A DNA stretch of 64,000 nt, taken from positions 12,772,001 to 12,836,000 of the forward strand of contig OZ234498.1 of NCBI GenBank assembly GCA_965153455.1. The letters run 5' to 3'. This DNA comes from Sphagnum compactum (Eukaryota; Bryophyta; Sphagnopsida; Sphagnales). The notes under the pieces are model-generated. The model was not told the origin of the DNA. It was given only the letters and a program-made list of their open reading frames with translations, and searched no databases. Shown here piece by piece: positions 40,341 through 51,139 of this stretch. The position numbers were made by a program, and so were the translations under genes. Position 1 is the stretch's first letter, and every line of letters begins with the position of its first letter.

Positions 40341-40513
40341 TCTTCAAGTACCCATTGCAAATTTGAGCTGTGAAGCGAATGGAAACCCTAATAAAAAGCA
40401 CCTCCAGAAGAACAACGCAAGAAAATAGTCTTCAAGTACTCGATGCAAATTTGAGCTCTGTAGGGAATGAAAACCCTAAAAAGCATGTCCAGAAGAACAA
40501 CGCAAGAAAATAG
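40341..40513. repeat. tandem duplication (88 and 85 bp) upstream of the F-box/WD40 gene
   Basis: Unit 1 (40341-40428) and unit 2 (40429-40513) both run TCTTCAAGTAC..GATGCAAATTTGAGCT (CATTGCAAATTTGAGCT in unit 1), GGAAACCCTAA-like, AAAAGCA, then CCAGAAGAACAACGCAAGAA. Identity is high apart from a few substitutions and a 3-bp indel. Confidence 0.85.
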
Positions 40514-40851
40514 TAATACTCTGTGCGAAAGGAAAAATGCAAACACATACACTTTGACAGGGGCACCATTCACCACAAATGTTACAAACAGCAGCAGCTG
40601 AGTTTGCGACACATCATCATCTTTTCTCCGTTTTTGGAATTGCTGAAGAGCTCATCATGGTTTACGGCAAACCAGCCAGAGCTACTACTACTACTACCAC
40701 TACTTACACAGAAAGGACATGAGATGGAATTTGCGGATACCCATAACAACTGAGACGCCATAACCAGAGAAAAAGAACCAGCAATAGAGAGAAAATTCCT
40801 TTGTGGAAATGGCAAGAGAAGAGAAGGCGAAAAGGAAGAAAAATCCTAAAG

Positions 40852-40855
40852 CTCT

Positions 40856-40892
<37 letters not shown>
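40852..40892. repeat. (CT)n microsatellite near the F-box/WD40 promoter
   Basis: About 20 CT units with one interruption; on the gene strand it is a GA run. GA/CT tracts are common in plant 5' UTRs, so a first non-coding exon may lie here. Just beyond, CACCAGAACCGGTGTTTCAG-AGGGTGA (about 40911) is duplicated near 40968 with a one-base gap. Confidence 0.8.
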
Positions 40893-40895
<3 letters not shown>

Positions 40896-41183
40896 TTCTT
40901 GCACAGTCTCCACCAGAACCGGTGTTTCAGAGGGTGAACTCTTGCAGAACCCCCGAAACACCAACACACCAGAACCTGTGTTTCAGAGGGTGAGGGTTTT
41001 AGAGCGTATGTAGTATGTACCCTGAGCATCTCGTATCTTCTCCTTTTCTTTTTTTTTTTTCCTTTTTTTTTTTCTTTCCAATTTTGTGATGTATATGAAC
41101 CTTGAGTGGACAGTTTACATACTTATATCATTATTTCTCAAAAATTAAATATGTGTAAAATTTATGGCAACTAATTGTTGAAC

Positions 41184-41478
41184 AATTAATTACATTTCAA
41201 ATCTTAACTTTGGCAATTGGGTTTTTTTTATTCTGAAATTTTCGACAAGTAATGTTTATATAAAATAATAAACACAATTTATTATTATTTTTGTGGGATA
41301 GTCTAATGTGTCTAAATTCAAGGATTGACAAGTCTAAAGTTCAAACCCGATAGTCATATATTTCAAATTTTAGTTCTATAATTATTATTATTATTATTTT
41401 GGCACAAGTAATAAATATTTTTTCAAAAATTCAGCAAAATAAGAAATAATTTCAATTTATGCATTTGTGTGCTATGGT
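41184..41478. repeat. dispersed repeat family A, copy 2 (SINE-like)
   Basis: Best preserved of the three copies. It shows CAAATCTTAACTTTGGCAAT, TGAAATTTTCGACAAGTAAT, TTTGTGGGATAGTCTAATGT and AAAGTTCAAACCCGATAG in order. The last two words resemble pol III internal promoter boxes. Confidence 0.65.
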
Positions 41479-41757
41479 AGTAGTACTATCACAAACTTGC
41501 TTCCTCCATGTATATGTGCTTTTACGACATTTTAACATCGTGTTCAAAGCTAAATGTTAGTGAAATGTTGATCAATCATTGATATGATGTTGTAATGGCA
41601 TTATAATACAAAGATCAATTATCACAATGTGTTACAATGTTATGACAACATCATACTAACGATTGTATCAACCTTTCGATAATAGTTAACCTTGAACACA
41701 TTATTAAAGTGTTGTAAAAGCACAAATACACGAAGGGAGCAAGTTTGCGATTAGTAG
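41479..41757. repeat. foldback (MITE-like) element with about 130-bp inverted arms
   Basis: The left half from TAGTACTATCACAAACTTGC is complementary to the right half ending GCAAGTTTGCGATTAGTAG. Reading inward on both sides: CTTGCTTCCTCCATGTATAT / CTTGCTCCCTTCGTGTATTT, GTGCTTTTACGACATTTTAA / GTGCTTTTACAACACTTTAA, GTGTTCAAAGCTAA / GTGTTCAAGGTTAA, and TATGATGTTGTAATGGCATT / TATGATGTTGTCATAACATT. Arms are roughly 80 percent alike and span nearly the whole element. It has no coding capacity. It lies directly after a family A repeat. Confidence 0.75.
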
Positions 41758-43133
41758 AAAATCAAGGTTGAAAAAGAAAACAATTTTTTTAATCTACCAC
41801 CTTATGGCCATGACTTGACCCCAAGAGAAAAAAAAATGCCTATCAACTTGGGAGGCCAATTTGCAACCCTCAAGGCCAATGTTGTTACAATAAAATATCG
41901 TTGTTTTGATGAAATTTGCATTGTAAGATCAAAATAAACCCTAACCCAAACCCTATATTTTCTCCTTTTCCTTCATTTTATCTCTCTTCATTTTCCTCTC
42001 TTCTTCTTCTTGTTGAACTTTTGTGCTTGTTTGTGAATGATGGAGGGAATTTCTAAATTTTTGTTGTTTGAACATCTTTGTTAAATAATTGTTCAAAAGT
42101 TGTCACTCCATGAAACCACTTCCTTAGTCATAGCTCCATACAAATTTCTCTTTTGTTGTTCCATTTGTTTCTATAATGAAAACAACTATCATCATCATTG
42201 CACTATAATGTTGATGAAGTGCAAGTTGTTGCAATCATCACAAAAAACACAAGGCTTACAAGAATCTTGTGTTTATATTCATCCATGATGATCTAACTTT
42301 TAGGGTTTAGCTTGAAAAAGAAAGGAAAGATGAAAAGAAGAATGATCATAAGAAAGAATGAATAAAAACTTATGAGGGGTTAAAGCCTTGGTCCTTATTT
42401 TTTGACCTTAATGGATTTACACACGAACTCATTGGCCCTAAAACAAATAATACTTTATTAATAACTTGGAGCCGAACAACGAGCCAAAAAATGCTCAAAT
42501 TTTCCATTATTGGCCCCAAGATGTTTTGGGTTCAACTCCTCATCTAAAACAAGCTTTAATAAACCTACATGTTAAGTCATACACGATAGGACAATGAAAC
42601 TTGGTGTTGTGAAAATGGATCTAATTAAGTCTTTTATAGATGTGCAATTGATCAAAATGGTAACCTAGTGTTTGCCTTCGATGGAAACACCCATAACCAA
42701 CTCTCATAAAATTGTAAGCTTATGTTAATCACTACTTATTGATACAGTGTGTAAAAAAAAGTCGTTTCATCAAATAACAACTACCTATTTCTTAGGCCAT
42801 GCACCCCTTTTCTTGTGAAATCCTCTTTTAGCAATGGTGCAAAAATCTCTCTCAATGATGGCAATGGTCACTTTGATCACATTGAGCATTTTAATCACAA
42901 CGCACAATGGCCAAAACTCTAATTGTGATTACTTACCACTCTAATGACTAAACGAGATGGCCATGTTTTGATCATTGATCATTATTTCTTGTGTTAAAGA
43001 GTTTTAATAGAGATTTAATTCTCTAAAACTCACAAAATCAACATGGAATATGGCATGGGTTTATACACCCATGGAGGTTCTACTAGGTGCAATTTGGACG
43101 TATCTACTTTTGTTATTCTAGTGTTCTTTTTCC
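41758..43133. other. AT-rich intergenic DNA left of the retrotransposon
   Basis: No gene recognised. A telomere-like AAACCCTAACCCAAACCCTA lies near 41936-41956. Confidence 0.5.
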
Positions 43134-43138
43134 ATCAC
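43134..43138. repeat. 5-bp target site duplication, left
   Basis: ATCAC immediately precedes the left LTR and is repeated at 50069-50073 immediately after the right LTR. Confidence 0.95.
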
Positions 43139-43959
43139 TGACGCGCTCCTAAGTCCCGGGGTGAAACCCACTTAAGGGTTTCACAAAGTCAAGTTGCGAA
43201 AAGTTAAGACTTAGGGGCACGCTCCCGGCTTCCAACTCTAAAAGGGGGTAGAGGGTCGAGTTGGGAGCCCAAGGATTAGACTAGGAAGAGGGACTAGCTT
43301 AGCTTGTGTGAATCTGCATCCAAAAACCAACCACACGAGGTTAGTTTAACATTCGGGACACCCTTGGGTGTTGGGACAAGCCACGGGCACTTGGACACAC
43401 AAGACTCACCACGGCCCGGACTTGGGGGAAGCCACCACCTTCCCCCATATAGTATTCTCTGCAGCTCGCCGCCGAGGCTACATCCAAATGGCACATTTTG
43501 TTGGGACTCCCGAAATGGAGTCCTGAAACTGTCCCGGCTGGACTCCCGGAACTTTGAACGGCCATAACTCCCGACTGTGGAGTCCGATCGCAACGAGGTT
43601 TGAACCAAAGTTGTAGCCCTCATCGAGATCTTTCCACCGCCATGTCGCACTCCCTGAGGCGACGTTGGGAAAGGGTCGATTCCTGACTTTTAGTGGTCGG
43701 GAGTCAAACTGCCAGTTTGACTCCCGGCCCTTCTTTTGCCCATAACTTGGGCTGCAGATGTCTGAATGGCCAATGCGAGGCCATTTTCGATATCTACGTT
43801 TCAAGACCTTTTCAATGACACCAAGAACACCTCAATGCAAGGTGTTTTGGGCCTTGATGTCGAGCTCTGAACATTCAGGAGTCCCGAAGGACTCCAAATC
43901 TCCAACTTTTCCAAGTGTTGGGCTTCACCCCCACACTTGGCCAAAGTGGGGTTGCGACA
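43139..43959 (-). repeat. 3' LTR (left end), 821 bp
   Basis: On the plus strand starts TGACGC and ends GCGACA, with the TG..CA ends typical of LTRs. It is the same length as the partner at 49248-50068 and differs by only about eight bases by eye. All but one of the differences lie in 43838-43916. Confidence 0.97.
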
Positions 43960-43972
43960 CTCTCCCCCACTA
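43960..43972 (-). other. polypurine tract
   Basis: On the minus strand TAGTGGGGGAGAG directly abuts the 3' LTR. This is the expected position and composition for the plus-strand primer of reverse transcription. Confidence 0.85.
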
Positions 43973-44736
43973 GAAGAATGTCCTCATTGACACTTAGAAT
44001 TTTCCTTCATACAATTGCAATTGCTTTCTTTTGGATCCTTGGCCAATTGCCGACTTTTGCGGTTTGGACCTTATCTCAAGCTAACTTAGGCGTCCCCAAG
44101 TTTCCAACACTTTCTTGACAAGTCCAAGAGGGTCTTGTGGAAAACCCTCTTCCCATGCTTCGTCAAAAGACTAAACTAGCCTAATTGACGAAGCCCTCAT
44201 TTGGGAGGAACTTTTTCCATTTCTTCCTTTCATGAGGACTTAAGTCAAGTCTACTTTTGACCTAAGCTATTTGACATGACTCCTTTTCCTATCTCGCGCC
44301 TTGGTCACAACAACCAAGCCTTAACTAAAAGGTTTGCTTATCAAGGTACGAGAAGTAACATTTGGGTTTGCCAAACCCAAGTCCCAAACTACATTTAAAG
44401 TATGCGAGCGGGGTCATGACTTCCCGCATTGGCCACACTACCAACCAACCCATTGGGATGCACTTAAGGCATGTGCATGTCCCCGCAAGCTCACGTTGCT
44501 TGCCTCCTCTTTTGGGGCCAAGTTTCCTCAACCCCAAAATGGAGTCCGATTTTGATTTGGGCCTACGCAAGAAAGTTCCATTTGTCCCATGCCACTTCTC
44601 AACCCTATTTGCCTTATACAAATTTCTCATGATACAATTTTTTGGAAGTTTTAAAGCCCTTTTTATTTCACTTGCAACTTGATGTGGTACATTTTATATG
44701 AAACTCCGCCCCACTAAAAGAAAGGTGATGTCCTCA

Positions 44737-47700
44737 TCACGCTCTACGTCTCTTCTTTGCCGGTCTAGTGTGGAATTCTTCTATGGCTTCTTGGGCATGT
44801 TCCATGTCGGATTCATTCACCTAAGATGCCTCTATTGCATGGTAGCCTTTCCACTTGACTAAGTATTCCCGCTCTCGCCCTTTAAGTTGCCTTGATTTGA
44901 GCACGGCCTCTACCTCAAACTCTGGTTCATTATGAACCAAGTCCGGTGGAGGCCTTGAGTGATGCTCTCTATTAGGCCTTGAGGCGTCGCGTGAGACCGG
45001 CTTCAAAAAAGACACATGAAATGTGGGATCAACTCTAAGGTTTTCCGGAAGTTCTAACTTATAAGTGTCGGAAAGTTTCTTTTCCAACACTTTGAATGGC
45101 CCCGCATATGGGCCCAAGAACTTATGACTTAACCCTTCCGGCAACCTAAAATTCTTGATGTTTAACCACACCTCGTCTCCCTCTTGGAACTTCACCTCTC
45201 GTCGGGACTTGTCCGCAAAATCCTTGTACCTTTTGTGCGCCTTTTCTAAGTTGGCTTTTGCCAACTCCCACAAGCGCTTCCTTTCTTCATCAAGTTGTGT
45301 GACCATTGGCACTTCTTCACTTGCATCAATCGAAGGTTGTCCTTGTGCTGCCCAAGTCATGGGCACAATTGGTGACTTGCCCGTCACCATTTGGAATGGG
45401 GTGAACCCAGTTGCGGAGTGTACCGAGTTGTTGTAACAAAATTTGGCTAACTCCAAATGGTCCACCCAATCTTATTGATCCGCCGCCACATAATTCTTTA
45501 GGAATTGTTGGATCACCAAGTTCACCCTCTCGGTTTGTCCATCGGTTTGGGGACGGAATGAAGTGCTCATCTTGAATTCTGACCCCATTCGCTTCCACAA
45601 TGCCCTCCAAAACTTACTTGTGAACTTTGGGTCTCGATCCGACACTATGTCCTTGGGAAGGCCATGATGCTTGAAAATGTGGGAGAAGAACAACCTCCCC
45701 GTCTCTTGAGCCGTGGCTTCATCCTTTGTGGGAATGAAGTGTGCCATTTTGCTAAATCGATCCACCACAACCATGATGGCATCAAACCCTTTTGAAGGGG
45801 GCAAACTTACCATGAAGTCCATTGACACACTTTCCCACGCCCTTCGGGAATTGGCAAAGGTTGCAACAAACCCGCTTGCTTCTTGTTGAGGGTCCGGTTT
45901 TGTTGACAAGTTAAACAAGTCTTCACGTACTCCTCCGCATCATCCTTCAAGTTGGGCCAATAGTAGGACTTCTTTAGGGATGTTGTGGTGCGCTTTGCAC
46001 CACCATGGCCCGCATGACATTCCTTCAAAAGTGTGTCTCGCATCTTCCCTTCCGGCACATAGAGTCGATTTTGCTTGTACCACAATAATCCATTTCTCAA
46101 ATGGAAGTGGGACTTGGCTCCATTTTGGATGCTTTGCCTTACCTCCTTGGCAAAAGCATCCCGGCGGTTCGCTAGTCTAACTTCCTTTTGAAGTTCCGAC
46201 TCTCCCACATACACCACTCTAAGTTGGTGTTTCCGGCTCAAGGCATCGGGGACTATGTTCTCATTTCCCGGCTTGTGCCGGATGTCCACATTGAACAAAG
46301 CCAATGTGTCTTGCCACCTTACTTGCTTCGATGACAACTTGGGTTGAGTGGAGAAGTATTTCAAGGTCACATTGTCAGTCCAAACCACCACATCCTTGGA
46401 GCCTATGTAATGGCCCCAAGTCTTGAGGCAATGTATGACCGCCCACATTTCCTTCTCGTGTGTTGGCCACCTTCTCTCCGTCTCACTCAACTTCTTGCTT
46501 TCAAAGGCCACCGGTCTTTCATCTTGCACTATGACATCCCCAATTGCAAAGTCGGAGGCGTCGGAATGGATTTCAAAGTCCTTGTCAAAGTCGGGTAACT
46601 TCAACACCGGCGCCTTCACCAAAATGCCCTTTAATGTTTCAAAGGCCTCGTCACATGCTTCATCCCAATCATAGGTGATGGTGGACTTCTTCAAGAGGTT
46701 TGTCAAAGGGGCCGTTATTCTCGCAAAGTTCTTTATGAACTTGCGATAATAGGAGGCCAATCCTAAAAAGGATCTCAAGGCGGGAACCGACTTGGGCGGC
46801 TCCCAATCCAAAATTGCCTTGACCTTGTGATCATCCATCATCAAACCTTCTTGAGTTATCCTATGCCCAAGGAAATCCACTTCCGTCACCCCAAATTCGC
46901 ACTTCTCGAGCTTGGCATACAACTTGTTTTCCCTTAGCCTTTGGAACACCTTACGAAGGTGCTCCGCATGCTCCTCCATGGAGCTACTATAGATCAAAAT
47001 GTCGTCTATGTAGACGACCACAAAATCGTCAAGCCATTCGCGGAAAATGTCATTCATGAGGGTGCAAAATGTGGCGGGCGCATTGGTGAGCCCAAAGGGC
47101 ATCACCAAAAACTCATATGAACCATACTTTGTGCGACAAGCGGTCTTTTCTTCGTCCCCTTCCGCGATCCTTATTTGGTAATACCCCGAACGTAGATCAA
47201 TTCTACTAAAAACTTTGGCTCCCGAGAGACGATCAAATAGATCATCGATGCGAGGTAAAAGATACCGATTTTTCACCGTTGCCTTGTTGAGTGTTTTATA
47301 ATCAACACACATCTTCAAAATCCCATCCTTCTTGTGAACAAAAAGGACGGGTGCCCCATATGGTGACTTGCTTGGTTTGATGTAACCTTTCGCGAGGAGT
47401 TCCTCAAGTTGAACCTTGAGTTCCTTCAACTCCTCGTGGCTCATTCTATATGGGGCCTTGGCGGGCGGTTCCACTCCCGGTATCACTTCAATCGCATGAT
47501 CAACTCGTCTTCTCGGGGGCAAGTCTTCGGGCAACTCTTCAGGCATCACATCCGGGAACTCTTGTAAGACTTGTTTTATGCACTTGGCGGAAGTCACCAA
47601 CTTGGTGGCTTCCTTGGGCTCATACTCATCCAACACCCGCATGACACACATCATGCCAAAACCTCCCACACATTCCCTTTCCCAAGCTTTTCCTAACATA

Positions 47701-49205
47701 AAGTGGATGGTTGGACCACCCACACAAGGCAACTCATGTGCCTTGACTCGCACAATCCCACTTTTAGATGGGATTCTAACTAACCTATTGTGCCCTTCAA
47801 TGAGCACATTGTTTTGGGTAATGAATTCCATTCCCAAAATGCAATCCATTCCACCCAAGGTGGCAACCAACAAGTCCACCTTTCCTCTCCAATTTCCCAA
47901 TTAGAGAGGCACTCCCTTTGCTTGTAGTGTCGTTGGATGGGGAACCCCATCCGCGAAATGCACCTCAATGGGTGCCTTGAGCTCTTCCAAGTGGAGCTCC
48001 ATCCTTTCGGCGCTCTCCCGAGTTATGAAGTTGTGAGAAGCCCCTGTGTCCAAAAGACATAAGATTTCCCGCTTAGCAATCTTCCCCTTCAAGAATATAA
48101 GTCGATTGCATTCCGGTTGGGCTAAAGTGGCATTGAGAGCAAGTACCTTAGAGCTCCCAACCCCCGTCTTGGACTTGGGACAATCTTTGGAGTAATGCCC
48201 CACCTCATTGCAATTGAAACATGCACCCTTGGGCTTTGCTCCAAAGTCTCCCTTGGTTTGGCTCCCTTTTAAAGGAGCCCCTTTTTTCACAAAACTACCT
48301 TTTGGCTTGAACCCCGAGCCTTGGAATTGTTTGGGCTTTTCCTTGGTTGGGCTACCTTGCCCCCGGTTCCATTCCCCCTCATGCCTTGGTTTTTTTTTAA
48401 GGAACTTGTTGTCCTTCTTGAACCCGGATTTGTCACTCCGTCCCACATCCGAGAAGTTCTCCACTTTCGTGCTGGCCTCAGATAATGAGGCGGGCCAATT
48501 CTCCTCAAGCTTTTGCTTCGTCCAAGTTGGAAGCCCCATCACGAATTGGCACACACGATCCAACTCGTGCATGTGCCGGATCTTAAGCATGAGCTCGGAA
48601 TAAGCCCTCACATATTGCCTCAAATTTTCATTTGCGGCATTCACAAGGTCACGGAGTTTGCACCTCGAGATGTAGTCGGAATTTCTCGGAATGAATTCCG
48701 CCTCAATGCGATCCTTGAAAAACTCCCACGTATAGCCATGGTTCTTCCCCTCCTCTTGTCTCACCGTCCGCCACCATGTGGCGGCATAGCCTTTCAAGTA
48801 GGATTAGGCAAGATCCACAGCGGAACTCCGTCCAACCTTGCCGGCATGGATATAATCGTCCATCTCCGCAAGCCAAGCATCCACAACCTTACAGTCTCGG
48901 GCACCATCGAAATTCCCGGGCTTGGCCGGTTGAAACCTTTCACCTTTGGAGGTCCCCGTTTTGAGGGCCGCCACCAACTCACCAAAGTCGGGCCTATTCA
49001 TCTTGAGGAGGACTTCAAGTTGCTCCGGGGTGAATAGGACCGAGCTCCGTTGTTCCTCCTCACTTTCGAGTTCAACCTCGGGCTCATCTTGGTCCTCCCG
49101 GAAATTTGGTTCCTCCCCAATTGATTCCGGCGGGGCTACTAGGTCTTCGACGGGCTCCTCGGACCTAGGCTCTGGAGCTAGCTTCTGGTTCTTCTTGGGT
49201 GCCAT
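44737..49205 (-). pseudogene. gag-pol polyprotein of the chromovirus, interrupted
   Basis: A single frame runs from ATG at 49205 (MAPKKNQKLAPEP) to the stop at 44737-44739. The span is 4,469 nt, one short of 1,490 codons, as expected for one single-base deletion. Gag (capsid, YAATWWRT near 48790; zinc knuckle CFNCNEVGHYSKDC 48221-48180) is fused to pol. Pol contains protease (LLDTGASHNF near 48050), reverse transcriptase (YIDD 47012-47001, [21 protein letters not shown]), RNase H ([21 protein letters not shown]), the integrase zinc finger ([20 protein letters not shown]), the integrase core ([26 protein letters not shown]) and the chromodomain (EYLVKWKGY). Breaks: TAA at 48804-48806 in gag, TAA at 47901-47903 just after protease, a frameshift at about 45845 before the integrase core, TAA at 45472-45474 in integrase, and TAG at 44821-44823 within the chromodomain where Trp is expected. 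Confidence 0.93.
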
Positions 49206-49233
49206 CCCAAAAAGTAGTTGAGCTTCACCTTGA

Positions 49234-49245
49234 GCTCTGATACCA
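49234..49245 (-). other. primer binding site for tRNA-iMet
   Basis: On the minus strand TGGTATCAGAGC begins two bases inside the 5' LTR. This is the standard plant initiator-methionine tRNA primer site. Confidence 0.93.
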
Positions 49246-49247
49246 CG

Positions 49248-50068
49248 TGACGCACTCCTAAGTCCCGGGGTGAAACCCACTTAAGGGTTTCACAAAGTCA
49301 AGTTGCGAAAAGTTAAGACTTAGGGGCACGCTCCCGGCTTCCAACTCTAAAAGGGGGTAGAGGGTCGAGTTGGGAGCCCAAGGATTAGACTAGGAAGAGG
49401 GACTAGCTTAGCTTGTGTGAATCTGCATCCAAAAACCAACCACACGAGGTTAGTTTAACATTCGGGACACCCTTGGGTGTTGGGACAAGCCACGGGCACT
49501 TGGACACACAAGACTCACCACGGCCCGGACTTGGGGGAAGCCACCACCTTCCCCCATATAGTATTCTCTGCAGCTCGCCGCCGAGGCTACATCCAAATGG
49601 CACATTTTGTTGGGACTCCCGAAATGGAGTCCTGAAACTGTCCCGGCTGGACTCCCGGAACTTTGAACGGCCATAACTCCCGACTGTGGAGTCCGATCGC
49701 AACGAGGTTTGAACCAAAGTTGTAGCCCTCATCGAGATCTTTCCACCGCCATGTCGCACTCCCTGAGGCGACGTTGGGAAAGGGTCGATTCCTGACTTTT
49801 AGTGGTCGGGAGTCAAACTGCCAGTTTGACTCCCGGCCCTTCTTTTGCCCATAACTTGGGCTGCAGATGTCTGAATGGCCAATGCGAGGCCATTTTCGAT
49901 ATCTACGTTTCAAGACCTTTTCAATGACACCAAGAACACCTCAATGCGAGGTTTTTTGGGCCTTGCTGTCGAGCTCTGAACATTCGGGAGTCCTGGAGGA
50001 CTCCAAATCTCCAACTTTTCCCAGTGTTGGGCTTCACCCCCACACTTGGCCAAAGTGGGGTTGCGACA
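49248..50068 (-). repeat. 5' LTR (right end), 821 bp
   Basis: Same length as the left LTR at a constant offset of 6,109 bp, so no net indel separates them. Open frames inside (for example 49403-49759 minus) are duplicated in both LTRs and are not genes. It should carry the element's promoter, but no clear TATA could be assigned. Confidence 0.97.
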
Positions 50069-50073
50069 ATCAC
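50069..50073. repeat. 5-bp target site duplication, right
   Basis: ATCAC follows the right LTR and matches 43134-43138. Confidence 0.95.
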
Positions 50074-51130
50074 CACCTTCATGTTTGGTGGCCTACAAAG
50101 GTGTAATGTCACAAAATGGAACCTTGTAGGCTATGATCGGCACTTAGGCTTGAATTGTCACATAGAACACATCGCCTTGTGTTACAATGTTTTTCATGGA
50201 CGAAACTTCATCGAACCTTTTGTTCTCCTTTCAATTCATCATCATAGAACATTTCCTTTCATTGCTTTGTGTGTTTTCTATCTATTTTGTTGAATGCCCT
50301 CCTTTCTTTATTTGTAAGTTGTTCTTGTCTCTTACATTTTCTTTTGTAATCATTTCCTTCCTAATCATCTTTTGTCTTAGAGCTATTAAGTAGCGTTCTA
50401 AAGTCATCAAGGTGTAGTCACACTAATAAGAGCTAAAGCAACTGTAATTAATGTTTACTTTTTCATGTTTAAATGTTCAAAATTATACTAATGTTGCAAG
50501 TCATTCAAAAACATTCATAACATTGTTTGTAATATATTATGGAAACATGTGATACAATTTTAAATGAATTTAATGAAATATAATATTTAAAATCATTCAT
50601 TAAACATTATAACCAACATTTTTAAACATTATAATAATTCTTGTTTTTGGGGAAATTCTCTAAACATGACATATTTTGGGGAGGTTCTTTAAACATATAC
50701 TTACATAATAATATATTGCAAAAAAAATTTGCATCAATTTTTTTTTTCAATTTTAAAATGATCCTAGGATATTTTTAAAATATTCCAAAATAAGCGATTA
50801 CCTAAAGAAGCAACCTTAATTCCTATTAACATGTTTATGCCCATCATAATTGAATTTTTGTAGTTGATCAAAGGTTTTTCACATGGCCGCTTTTAGGGTT
50901 TAATGTTCTCTACTTCAAAAAGAACAAAAAACTAATCAATGGATGATAGTGGAATGACATGTCATGTTTGGTGATTACACATGAAATTTGTGAAATCTCT
51001 AAGCAATAATTGATCATGGCTACTTACAAAGCCTAATCCATCATCCTTAATGTTGTTGGGCCCACGTCTTGTTCCTTCCAAATCAACAAAATATTGGCAT
51101 GTTGAATCATCCTACATCTCTCTTATAGAC
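50074..51130. other. AT-rich intergenic DNA
   Basis: No gene recognised. It is AT-rich with CATTATAACC/ACATTATAAT words repeated near 50520-50640. Confidence 0.5.
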
Positions 51131-51139
51131 TTTCATAAA

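Larger units (their letters stand above)
43139..50068 (-). mobile_element. complete Ty3/gypsy chromovirus retrotransposon, 6,930 bp
   Basis: Transcribed on the minus strand. In that sense: 5' LTR (50068-49248), tRNA-iMet primer site, gag, protease, reverse transcriptase, RNase H, integrase, chromodomain, polypurine tract, 3' LTR (43959-43139). Integrase after RNase H places it in Ty3/gypsy; the chromodomain makes it a chromovirus. Flanks carry a perfect ATCAC duplication, so the ends are exact and no rearrangement followed insertion. LTRs match at about 99 percent. The gag-pol frame has four premature stops and one frameshift, so this copy could only move using proteins from another copy. Confidence 0.97.

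Noticed and set aside
43294-43650. 118-codon frame in the left LTR, duplicated at 49403-49759
   Set aside because: It lies within U3/R of the LTR and is repeated only because the LTR is; no known LTR protein.
45472-48806. Stops in gag-pol repaired by U-to-C RNA editing
   Set aside because: Such editing is known for organelle transcripts of ferns, lycophytes and hornworts, not nuclear retrotransposons, and it would not repair the frameshift.
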